From Acorus gramineus (Eukaryota; Streptophyta; Magnoliopsida; Acorales; Acoraceae): 64,000 nt of DNA. Shown here piece after piece: positions 37,860 through 49,700 of the stretch (the stretch's first letter is position 1; every line of letters starts with the position of its first letter). The notes under the pieces were generated by a model. It saw only the letters and a list, made by a program, of their open reading frames with translations, ran no database searches and was not told the origin of the DNA. The translations under genes and the position numbers were made by a program. Location of the stretch: the NCBI GenBank assembly GCA_030737835.1, contig CM060849.1, positions 13,428,216-13,492,215 on the forward strand, given 5' to 3'.

Positions 37860-38080
37860 TTTTTTAAATCATGCACTCACCTTTTAAAATACATGTTGTT
37901 ATATAAAATATAATATATACTGAGATTATTTATTGTATTTTTTTGTCATGGTGAAAAAATGAAAAAAAAAATTGAGTCATATCAATGATAGGACCCATAT
38001 ACTATGATAGTACAGTATATACTATATTATCATAGCGTATGGTGTTGTAAAAAAGACTGCGTGTATGAGCGCTCTTTTTT
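37860..38080. repeat. AT-rich dispersed repeat, member 3
   Basis: Collinear with 6870-7100: an ATATACTGAGAT-type start, a T-rich run, GAAAAAATGAAAAAAAAA, CCATATACTATGATA, CAGTATATACT and GTATGAGCGCTC near the end. Confidence 0.5.
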
Positions 38081-38143
38081 TTTTTTTTGTTAATCCCTGA
38101 ACTGAAAGCAGCCCTTAATCAATTATGTCACCATATTTGGTTC

Positions 38144-38382
38144 CACTTGGTGGGTTGGTGGGGTGGTACAGGGACATCCCATATATTCGGGATGCTGGTT
38201 TGAATCCTTTCCTTGACAGGAAGAAAAAGAAAAAGCCACAGCCTTGTGTGGGCTGGAGTACATGGGCTTTAAACCCATTTGATCTCTGAACCCTTGTTGA
38301 CCTTTGTTTACATAGTAATTTGTTATGTTGTACTCAGAACTATATATAGCCCTTTTCAAGGCTTTTGGATACCCAAAAAAAA
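38144..38382 (+). mobile_element. tRNA-derived SINE with poly(A) tail
   Basis: TTGGTGGGTTGGTGGGGTGG resembles a tRNA A box. GGTTTGAATCC (about 38197-38207) is a near-perfect B box. A non-tRNA body follows, and the unit ends in a pure A run at 38375-38385, as in plant SINEs. I found no clear target duplication. Confidence 0.65.
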
Positions 38383-39443
38383 AAATCTTCCCTAATCTCT
38401 CTCTCTCTCTCTTTTACACACACACAAACAAATATTCGTTTGGTTAATTGTTTTTTTACTATTGCACCTTTTATTTGATTCTTTTAAGTATAAATCTATC
38501 TTTGTGTGGATATTTATAAGTGTTTTTTTTATGTAAATGTTAAAAGAAATTTTATTTAATAATAACATAGGAGGTTTCAATTTTAATGATTATACAATCT
38601 TGTAAATAATATTTGTATTTAAAATAAAATAACATACATGACTCAGACAAGCTCTTTTTTTTGTGTGTGAATGTGTATGGGACCTGCTTTAAAAGTGTGC
38701 CTACGGCCACACCAAAAAAAATTCCCAGGGTCGGCCCTGGGAGGATTGTCATGTTGACTGCATATAATAGTGCTCAGTTGGCTAACATATGTGCACACCT
38801 TGTCCTGTGAACTTCTTGAGGCAATATATCCATTAATAGTGTGTTAATAATACACTCAATCATTCCTATAGTTTAAACTGAGTCTATATATAAAATCTCA
38901 AATTATTACATGCCGGGTTAGACGAGTTATACTTGATTAAAAATTATGATAGGAAAAATATTTACTCAATTATTCAAATATATATTTTATTTTTATAAAT
39001 TATATACCAAACAAACATATATTTTTAATAAAAAATACTTAAAATTATTAAGAACAAACTGCAGAAACAACCATCTTGTCCATTATTAAGAGAGGAATTG
39101 ATTTGAAGATGCCAAGAAGGTAGGCCTTTGTTGAGGAGCCTCTCATGTCCCATTTGTTATGCATTTGCCTTGAATGAAAATGATTGAACAGACTCATTAG
39201 TGGCGCCTCAAATGTCCCTTTGAACATTCAGGTCACCGAATTGGAGCTCGACATGTGTAGATGAAGATAACATGGGAAAGATAAGACTCATATCAAAAAG
39301 CTCTGGTCAAGATTGTCTTGGCATTGAAAGTTTATGATTAATGTTCACATAAATGACTGATTTATTTTCTTTCTTATTGAACGTGCATTACTTTAATTTT
39401 AGATTAGTTTTATAGATTTGTCATTATATAAGGGTGAATAAAA

Positions 39444-39831
39444 TGTTATATGTTGTGGAGCCTGATGATGTGCGCAGAGGATTGTTGGCGCTACGTAGGG
39501 TCGGACGGAGATCGAGCTGCCCGGTCAGCTCGCAGGGTCTGGGGGCAGCGCCCCAAGAAATTTTTTTTTGGGGTGTCTTTCGTGTATTGACTTTTTTGTC
39601 CTTAATGAGATGTCAGTATAAAATGGCATCTCATATTTTTCATTAGGCTCTAGGGTTTTTATCTTCGGTGTGACCATTGTAAAAACTTCTCATTGATAGT
39701 GGATTGATCTCTGGTGTGCTCCGTGGACGTAGGCAAGATTTGCCGAACCACGTAAAATTTTTATGTCTTTGCTTCGATTTGTTTGTTTATTTCTTTTGAT
39801 TGATTGTATCCCAAGATCCGAAATCACAACA
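39444..39831 (+). mobile_element. Solo LTR of a Ty1-copia retrotransposon, 388 bp (fossil)
   Basis: The unit begins TGTTAT and ends ACAACA, giving TG..CA ends, and is flanked by the 5-bp duplication TAAAA (39439-39443 and 39832-39836). The interior phrase TGTGCTCCGTGGACGTAGGC, followed by GCCGAACCACGTAAA, is characteristic of the 3' half of many plant copia LTRs. No primer-binding site, coding region or second LTR follows, so this is a solo LTR left by recombination. The intact target duplication means it is not extremely old; age cannot be given without a partner LTR. Confidence 0.85.
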
Positions 39832-39836
39832 TAAAA

Positions 39837-42800
39837 CTCTTCTATATATAACATATGTAGACTATTCTTAAATATATTATAATTTATTTAACACAAGATT
39901 CATGATAATCGCATCTTTAACCTGAGTCATCAGAGTTTTTTTCTAAAAAAAATAAAGTGTAAATCTTTCACAAAATAATTGTAATAAATTTTATCAGACT
40001 ATAGGAACGATTAAATGTATCTACTCGAAACCATATACTATCTAGCCTATATATTCTAATAATGATTGAAGATATCAACACCCTTCAAACTAATGGCAAT
40101 TTCCATTATTTTGCGTCCATTTTATTGCCCAATTCAATCAACTCTCTAGCTAGGTCTTTTTTAGGTCCCCAACTTAATTTTCTAACATCACCAATTTATT
40201 TTCCAATTTTTTTTTTTTAATTCTCAAGATCTTGTGTTCATGACACAATTAATTTCACTTGGAATGGAGTCTCTCTGGAGATCCAGCCACCACTTGGGGA
40301 AGGGTAGGTCTCTCTCAATAAACTTGCATCATTGGCCGTGTCATGATCTTGACTCATAAATTAATCCACCATACATTAACAACATATAATTAGTTAGTTT
40401 GTGATATATGATCACATGCTCCAAGATCTTCCTCCCATTAATTAATATATACGATGATACACGTGACCAGAGATCCTCCACGTATATTTGTTTGAACTTA
40501 CATTATACTAATCATCATATATGTATCACTTATGACTTAACCCTAATTTTTATTTGATGGGATATGATATCTCCTATTGCATGCCAAGGAATCTCTAACA
40601 ATTATATTTGTTTTGTTGGGGGGGGAGGGGAGGGGATCCCATTTGATGTTTTTAGTGAAGTTGAGCTGGCCAAACACTTGTTTTATATTTGTTTTATCAA
40701 ACCCAAAATCTCCTATAATTAAGATGGCTAAAAGGAGAAGATTTGATTGCATGGTTTTTACACATGTATACCCTACAAAGTTCTATACTTGCAATTATAT
40801 CCTTCCAAAACAATAATTCAAGAATGACCAAAAATTAAAATAGAAAAATATATAATTATTTGGTTCACACAGTTACATTTTAATATTATTTATTATATAT
40901 AATATCTATATTTCATAGTTATAAAAATGCATTATAAATATGATAAATCAAATAATTCATATCATTATTCAAATATGAGTATTTTCATTTGGATTCATAT
41001 TCAGTTATTGTATTTTGAATGTATATATCAAAATGAATTCGGACACATATACTCATTTATAAATATGATTATGAATTCAAATATGAACGAATGTTATTTA
41101 TTTGATCCATTGATAGACATAATTCTAAGATATAAGCATGCTATAACTAGATAAATATATAAGAGTATAATGCATTTATCATCTATTGTGGATGCTCCGT
41201 TGTTATCCAACACTAAACTATTTTATGTATTGATATATAGGCCATCCAAAAACTGATAAATCTACATATTTTCACAAAGATTTATACATAAATATAATAT
41301 AGGGTTTCTCGAGGGTATAAATTCAAAGATCAATACATATCCATCAAAGTACATTGACCAAGATCAAATCATACCAAATCGGGTAACTTGGAAAGTGTAT
41401 TTTTCATGGTCAAAAGTGGCTCTTCCAACTTTGTGGTTGATTCAAAATTTTCTATGATTATAAAACCTTAGAAAAACAAAACCCTAGGGTGTTGTGTTGT
41501 GGACATGCAAGAGGAGTGCAGCATACAATTTTAAAGTGGTATATTCATAAAAGAAAAGATAGATTACATACAATCAAAATCAGCAATGCTTATATATTAT
41601 AATCTTTGAAACAAGAGACTCAAGCAATGCCCCATATATTATAATCTTTGGAGGTTGAAACACCTTTTAGCTTTAAATGAGAGGATATCCGTTTGAGATT
41701 TCATGCCTTTTCTATGCTTAGAAGCTTCATTGTTTACCTTTTTGTCACGCCTTTTTGGCACTTGATATATTGATTAGGGTTGGAGACTTGGAGTACACTT
41801 GGACCTATTATATTGTACATATTATTATTTGATAATGCTATACTAGCTACATAGTTGTGTGTGTCATTAATTTGATCCACCTTTCCATCAGAAACACCAT
41901 GTGGTGTGGGACTGATTGGATGAGCAATTCAAAATAATATATACATACTTAGGTAGGATCCAAAAAGTGCAAATATTCTAGCTTAGCTTGTTGATTTTTA
42001 TGATGTCTTGGATGATGTTAGATATTGGAATTTTTATGTTTTTGAAATCATAGCCTCCAAAACCCTTATATTTTCTCTCACATAGCACTATATTTTTCAT
42101 TCTTTATTTTGTTTTTATTTAATTTATTTATTATGATTAAATTTTATCTAATCATCAAGAATAAATCAAACTTAAAATCCCTTAATAAAAAGAGTTCTTC
42201 TATCAACCTATCAAGATGTGATTTAATCATATATCATTTTACATGCACATCTCCGTGTAATTATGAGTTTTATACATCTTTCTCATCAATATGAATGTGA
42301 TATAGTTTACACAACGAAAAGTACAAATGCAAATGAATTTCACTAACATGATATATATATATATTAAAATGTAGACTCTTGTGATCGTTACGTTCATTAA
42401 TAGAAGCGCGACATTATACCACATCAACTTCATATATATCAATGTCATGGTTATTAATTTAATTATGCATCATAATCAATTAACCATTAATCTTAATGAT
42501 GTGTTGAGTAAACAATTAATATTTTTTTGGAGGATAGACGCATTAATATAGGAATTGGTGAATATTTTGGAAAAACAAAACTTGAAAACCCCTTTTGATT
42601 GGAGTTAACAAGTGAAGTAAAAAAAAAAAAACCCTTATTTAGTTAAACAATTATTTTAGAGTTTGCTAACTTGTTATAACAAACCAAACAAGGGAATAGA
42701 AATAATGTGTTCATCTACACATTTTTCTGAAAAACTTTTTTCTATTTTTTTTTGTTAAAACTTCTTCTATTTCTACCAACTTGCCAACATATTGTTATCA

Positions 42801-43055
42801 TTGATAAAAATAACTCATTCATATATATTGACCCACATTGAATAATGTAAACCAATGTGTATAAATGGCTCGAACAACTCGGTTATCTTTTCCACTGTTG
42901 AGTCAATTCTAGGCCATCTTTGATGCCTCAAAACAATGATATAAAAAACATTAGAATATGATCCACTTTGTCGGCAAGTTGATTTTGAGGACCAACCTAG
43001 CTATATATCCTGCTGTGCTATAACTATTATTCCTCACCAGCCCCTCCTGTCCTGT

Positions 43056-43089
<34 letters not shown>

Positions 43090-45300
43090 GCACAAGCTTC
43101 AAATGCACTCAACAAGTTGGTGCATATAACCCACAGAATTGAAGATCTTTGATTAACTGAAGATTATGAGGTCAGTCGCTGCTCATGTTTATTTTTAAAA
43201 ATCTTAATTTCAGTGGCTGCTTATATATAGGATTGTAATATGTAGAAGATTTATTAAAAAAAAATTGATTTTTGCATGGCGAGGTTGTTTTTTGAGCACC
43301 CATGTTGATGGAGTGTTAGTTGTTGCTATTTATTTTGGATTTCAATATGTCATTACTAGTTTTATTTTCTCCTCAATTTTTTTTTCATTTTTTCTGATGA
43401 ATATATATATTGTGTATTGGCTTGTATCTTCTATATATAAGTTTCTTTTGCCATTAAATTTTTCATTTTTTTTACTATTATTTGATGTTAGCATGTTATT
43501 TGACTATATTTTAAGTTTTTGAATTTCGTGTTTGTCTACAATTTATCAGGCTGTGTAGATCTATAATTTATCAGGCTATATCACACAGAAAACAAAATAA
43601 GGGAGGCAATTAGGAGAGTCAGGGCATGGAGTCACATGTTAAAACATTTTTTTATGAATTTTTTTAAATTTCCAACATTTTCAGTTTTTAAAATTCTGAT
43701 GGTTCTTTCAATTAAGCAAATTATGATAAATATATAAAAATTTAAGATAAACATAATCTTTGCTCATATGGATCTGAAAAATCACCAATAATCCATAAGA
43801 ATGAACTGGAAATGATCACAATTGAGATGAGACAGTATTTTATATATGTATAAATAAAATATTTTTTAGAGGCTTTTTAATAAATTATATATGGATTTTG
43901 GTAAAAATTTATTTTTATAGATGCATATTATGGTTGCTACATGAGTAGAGTCTAAACACTATAACTAATTGAAGTTAGACTAATTGGAATTTGAATTTTC
44001 CACCTATTTATGGAGAAAGTGAAAAGTAAAATATAGAGTGGTATAGGACTACTGAAGGAAATTGATTGGAACTAGAAATTTTTTCTTTCCTTCGTAGATT
44101 AGAATTAGAATTGTAATTCTACGAGAACTAATTTTGGTGGAATTTGAAAAAAGGAGTTTTGAAAGACTTCAAATTTCAGATATATGGAGCAGTAAGTTTT
44201 ATATTAAAAAAAACAAATTAAACTAAGGATGCAGATATATTCATTCAATATGTTATATATACACAGTTAAAAAACAGTAAATTGGACTGGTCAGATGACA
44301 TATAGATTTGTGAAATAACGCTCTTGGACAAATTTTTTAAGAAACAAATAGTTCATTTTGAGTAAAAAAATTCACAAGTAATCAAAGATCACTGGTTTAA
44401 CATTTGGTTTATGTGAAACCGAACCATGACATTATTATAACATAATAAATATATCAATTATTATTACTAAATAAACAAATTTATAAAAAAAATGAAACAC
44501 TTTTAAATGAAAAATCTTTACATAATTATTTAGTCTTAAATCTTAATGTTTTTAAATTTTTACTTAAAATCATAGCATTATTTTATCATCTAAAATTTTT
44601 ATTAAATTTAATGTCTTAACAAATAATTTATGTGAATAAAGAACCCCCTGGTTTATTTATCTCATAGCCAATTTCCAAAAATTGTGAGGTCAACAAGTAG
44701 GTTTGATTGATTTTTATTGATTTTAATGCAGGATTTTAAAGATAAATCATACTAGAATTCACTCCGTATGAAGGTTTAATCAGTTCAACAGGCTAAGTCG
44801 GGTCAGAATTTAAAACACTACTCTTTGGAGTCCAGATCTTTTATTCCTTTTTATTTGAAAAAAACAATGTGAAGTTAAACAATATAAATATCAGATTAAA
44901 GAATTTTTTTTAAGAAACAGAGTAATAGTTTTTGTGTTTAAAAGAAATTGATTTTGTAATTGCACGATTAAATAATTTTATAATTGATTTTATGTAAATA
45001 ATGTTAAAAAAAAAGGCTATTGAAGAAAAGTAAGGGTATATAATTTTTACAATCCCGGCATCAAATACTGCCGTAAGATATATTTCAAAACATATCTATC
45101 CAAATTTTTGCGACCGACTTGTCCAACCGAGAACAAAAACAACCAGACTCCGCTTATTCTCACCGGGAGGTAACCACACCCTCCGAGAAGCTTCTCTTCC
45201 ACTGGTTCGTTTTTTTATTTTATTTTATTTTTATTATTATTACATAAAAACCTCTCCCCATTCGAGAGAGAGTTTTTTATGGTCCGTACAATGCGTTTTT
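39837..45300. other. AT-rich spacer without recognisable gene
   Basis: No gene seen. It includes a G-rich tract (40618-40633), a (CT)n tract (43059-43088), a possible short transcribed leader after it (see findings) and AT-rich sequence with probable old MITE fragments. Open frames are short and low-complexity. Confidence 0.4.
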
Positions 45301-45361
45301 TTAGATATTCAAAAAAAAAAAAAAAATTCAAAACCCTAGCTTTCTTTCTCCGTCCGACCAG

Positions 45362-45383
45362 TATAAAAAACTGGCGGGAAAAA
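45362..45383 (+). promoter_or_regulatory. Candidate core promoter of the WD40 gene
   Basis: TATAAAAA at 45362-45369 is followed by GGCGGGAAAAAG, an E2F-like motif. A G/C- and CT-rich region that could be a long leader follows. It lies about 1.4 kb before the start codon, so a leader intron is needed if this is the start. Confidence 0.35.
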
Positions 45384-46157
45384 GCTCGAATTGGAGCTCT
45401 AATGGCGTAACGAATAACGAACCCCGCCTCCCCTAAAAGCCCCAAAAAGAGAGACCCTACGGAGGAGGCCGGCTCTGTCTCTGTGTCTCAGTGTCTCTAC
45501 GACTGGATCTGCTGAGCCCCCCTGACAGCCCTCGATCGATCGCTCTCAGTAGCTCTGTTCCCCCCACCAGCCCTCCCCCCCAAAAAAAAAAAAAAAAAAA
45601 TCAAATTTGCATTAATTTTTTTTGGGTGGGTCACCCTTAATGCACTCGCGGAAGCGAAAATCTGTCCTGAATTGGGTTTTATTGAAAACCCAAACAAAAA
45701 GACGGGCCCTTTTTTATGTTTCGTTTTAAAAAGATCGTGTTTTTATTTTATTGAAATTCAAAAAAAGAAAAAGAAGTGTAGCGTCTGAGGACTCTAGGTG
45801 GCTACCGACTCGGAATCCGTGCCCCCGCCGCTCGTGTCGGTCTGCGGGTGTTTGTTGTGTGTTATTGCTGTTTTTGTTGGGGGGGGGGGGTGTCTGCTTT
45901 GTCTCTCTCTGTCTTCTGCGCGTGTGATCTGGTCCCGGATCTCGAGGCGGGTCTCTTGGGTTTCGTGTTCTCTCGCCCTCTGTTTTTTGGGTCTCTCTTT
46001 CTTTACTTTCTTCGCCCACCCCTTTTTGGCTACTTCGAAAAAAGTGTAAAAAAAGGATTGTTTGAGAAGGGGGGGGGGGGGGGGGTGGTTAGAGACGGAC
46101 TGCAATTACAATGAGAGATCTTTGAAGGAGAGAAACGGCGATCTAGGCGTATCTTCA

Positions 46158-46742
46158 ATGGAAGGCCAGGTAGATTTCAATTAGATAAACGTCTGCTATT
46201 CCTTGATTTGGGTTTTTATTTTTTGGGATTTTTTGGGGCTCATCTTTTTGTTGTGTGGGATCTCCCAACATTGAACAAGTGATTTCTGGGATGGTTTGAT
46301 TGTTTGGTTAATTGGGTTTTGGTGATTTTGCACTGGATTGCTGTTTTGGGATGTAAAAATTATGTCTTTTTTTATTTGGTATTTGTTATGTTGAATCCAA
46401 GGTATGACAAACATACAACATCAAATTATTGGTTTGTTTGAATGTCCCTGTGTTTGTTGTTTTTCCCCTCATTACTTCTCTTATGGAGGTGGATGTGGAT
46501 CAATGCCTGATCTGTCAACCCAAGTGGGTAGCTTTTCATCTGTTTTGAAATGAATTGAATTTAGAATGATCTTCTAACAGATGCGATATCTGCTTATATT
46601 CTGTTTTCACTGTTCATTGTTAAATTTTTCATGTTGACACAGTGGATGTTGAACTTAACTAGTCACTTTTTTTTTCCAGTTAAATTGCTTGTGGTTCTAC
46701 TGGCCTTTGCATAGGAATCTGGATAAACTTGTAAAACAGTGA
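46158..46742 (+). promoter_or_regulatory. Leader intron and upstream ORF of the WD40 gene
   Basis: A donor after GGCCAG (46169/46170) and a strong acceptor, a T tract then CCAG ending at 46679, define a probable 5' UTR intron. Splicing them joins an ATG at 46158 to an upstream ORF of 24 codons (start MEGQLNCLWFYW) that stops at 46740-46742, 36 bp before the main ATG. A smaller ATG-AGA-GAT-CTT-TGA lies at 46110. Such ORFs usually lower translation of the main frame. This is inference from splice signals only. Confidence 0.45.
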
Positions 46743-46778
46743 TTGATGCAGTGTTGTGTCTAGAATTTTTGGGAAAAC

Positions 46779-49700
46779 ATGCCAAGTTCTGATAATGGGG
46801 GAGAAGATCTCTTCTTTGATTCATTGGATTGTGTTGGCAGTGACTTTTTAGGTTCACAGCTGTCCGTGGATCCTGTGATTGAGGATTCAGAACCTGGGCT
46901 CGATGAATCTGAGCACGAGATTTGGACAAGCGAGCCAAAAAGTGTACGAGAACGCCGCGAGAGATTCTTACTTGGGTTGGGTCTGTCTAAACAGGTCTCT
47001 CCTGATGCAGGTTCTGAAATGGTTCCCAAAGATGAATCTGTTGAGTTAGTGGAACTTCTGACATTGCAGAGGATCAGAGATAGTGGTGATGCTGTCTCAG
47101 GCAGTGATGATTCTTTTCATTGTATAAGAGATCTGGACAGCGGGAAGAAGTTTATCATTTATGATCTTGGACAAGATGGTTTCTTGAACGCGCTTAAAGA
47201 GGTGGGGTCGGACAAACTGTTTACGATGCGGGAATTTGAAATGTATCTTGGACTGTCATCCTCCGTGCAGTGGCTCATGCGAAGAGAAGGTGCCTCTTGT
47301 AGAGAAAAAGAAGACTCTGTTAAGGTTGTGAATAAAAAGACGTGGAAGAATTGGTGGAGGAGATTCAGAGTGAAGAATCGTGTGGGTGGACTTTGTAGGT
47401 GCGATGAAAATGCTGTTTTTCATCCTCAACAACACGTGACAATGAGGACGAGAGTACATCGATACAGAAAGAGGTGTATGGAGTTGAGTTCGGTTTTCAT
47501 GGGACAGGAAATTCAAGCCCACAAAGGTTTCATTTGTGCGATGAAATTCAGTCCAGATGGAAAGTATTTGGCCACTGGTGGGGAAGATTGTGTGGTTCGT
47601 GTTTGGCGTGTTATTCAAGCTGATGCATCTCGTAAGTGTATCCCAACTGAAGAGTCATCCAGATATAATGGCAAAGCAAAAGATGGCAATTTTGTGATGC
47701 AGAATGTGTATTTTGCCCCTGTTGTCATTCCCAAGAAGGTCTTCATGATTGACGATATACCTCTACATGAATTTCGTGGACACTGCAGTGATATATTGGA
47801 CCTATCATGGTCTAGTTCTGGTGTAAGTTATTCTAATCATTCAGCTATTATGTTACTGGTTTATGAGTTGACTCTTTGCAAACTTACTGCATGTCTATGC
47901 ATAATACATATCAACTTCATGGACATGCACATGTGCATATGCACATGCATGCATGCTTGTGGACACATGTATGGATAATCTTGCTCTTTATAAAATCTAG
48001 AGTAGAGTTGTTTTATGTATTTATTTTGATTTTGTTAATACCCTGATCTGTCTTATAAGATCTTCGCCGTTGGTGTTTCAATCTTTTCCCTTCTTGAGGT
48101 TGCCTTGTGAAACATCAGCAAGTGCCCATGTCTTGACTGTAGCCTATTTATCTTATAAAGGGGCAAATGTGATTTATTGCAGTTACTTCTTTCATCATCC
48201 AAGGACAGTACTGCATGTTTGTGGAAAGTAGGCCGAGAAGAATGTCTCCAAGTTTACCACCATAATAATTACGGTAAATATGGAAAACCCAAATCTTTAA
48301 TGGCGCTGACCAACATTTTATTCTTCCATTCATTTGTTCTGTATTGGACCTTTTGGTGCATATATTGTTTACTGTTTGTACTTCATTCTTCTTACCATAA
48401 TTCTTGTTATTCTTTTTCTGAATGTGGACCAGTGACTTGCATTCAGTTTAATCCAGTTGATGATAAATACTTCATCAGTGGCTCAATAGATGGAAAAGTT
48501 CGGGTTTGGGGAATTCCAGGGAAACGTGTTGTTGACTGGGTTGATGTGCGTGATATTGTAACAGCTGTATGTTATCGACCGGACAGCAAGGTTTTTCTCT
48601 TGAACGATGATCTTCATACAAAGTCCTTGTTTTCCAATCTTGAGTTAACCATTTATTTAAGATTCTAATTTTGGCCATTATTCGAATTCTTTTTTTGGTT
48701 CATTAGGGTTTTGTCGTCGGCACTATCACAGGTGATTGCCGCTTCTACAATCTGTCAGGTATTGTGTCCTCTTGTTGTTAAGTTGGCATTTAATTTTTCT
48801 TCATTTTTTTATATTGTTTGCATTACTTAATTAGCAACTGTCACAAACTAATGAACTATTCTTAATAAGATTTTGTTGTGTACAGGCCACGCTCTGCAGC
48901 TTGATACACAATTCTGCATTCAGGGAAAGAAAAAGTCCTCAGGAAAAAGGATTACTGGCTTTCAGGTTTATATTTCACCCATGCAACAGTTGTTGATAAA
49001 ACATTGTACGGCTAATTCAGTGTTTTATAATTACAAAGTTTTTTTTTTTTCTTTGAAAAAAATATTCTCTGTACCCATATTGAGTTTATTTTATGCTCCT
49101 TACAGTTTTGTCCAGAGGATCCTAAAAAGGTCATGATCACATCAGCAGACTCCAAAGTTCATGTATATCATAACGCTGATGTTGTTCACAGGTACCAAGG
49201 TATAACATCCATCTTAAGAATAAACCTTTTTGCAAGTTCAGCCAATCATGATTAAAATTGACAGTTCTTTCAAATCATACCTTATTTCAATTTGCTATTT
49301 GCCCGTTTTGTTCAATTGGAATTTATGATCATCTGTTTGTTAAAAAAAATCTATATGTTGTAATGATGTCAAATTACTTCTGGTTAGTTCTGACCTGATG
49401 CATGATTGGTTACTTGTCTTGTTTGCACTTTTTTCTACTGTGTGTGTGTGTGTGTGTCCACACGCACATTTTAAATCAGTAATTTGCACACTGCTTAATA
49501 TTTGCTTATAGTTGCAAGATATCTGCTATAATTTGTGGATAATGGGCATTTTTTATTTAAAAAAATCATGGTTTTGAAAACGCCAAAAATGTTTAATGTT
49601 TTTTGAGTCAGAGCTACATGCATGATAAAATGAATTGCAAAATTTATTGAGTTACTATAAGTAGTCCTGAAGTTTGAGAGCTGGAAATCGATTAAGATAT

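Noticed and set aside
45726-46114. Several 80 to 100 codon frames on both strands near the WD40 leader
   Set aside because: They are low-complexity frames in a GC-rich leader or promoter, mutually overlapping, with no recognisable domain.
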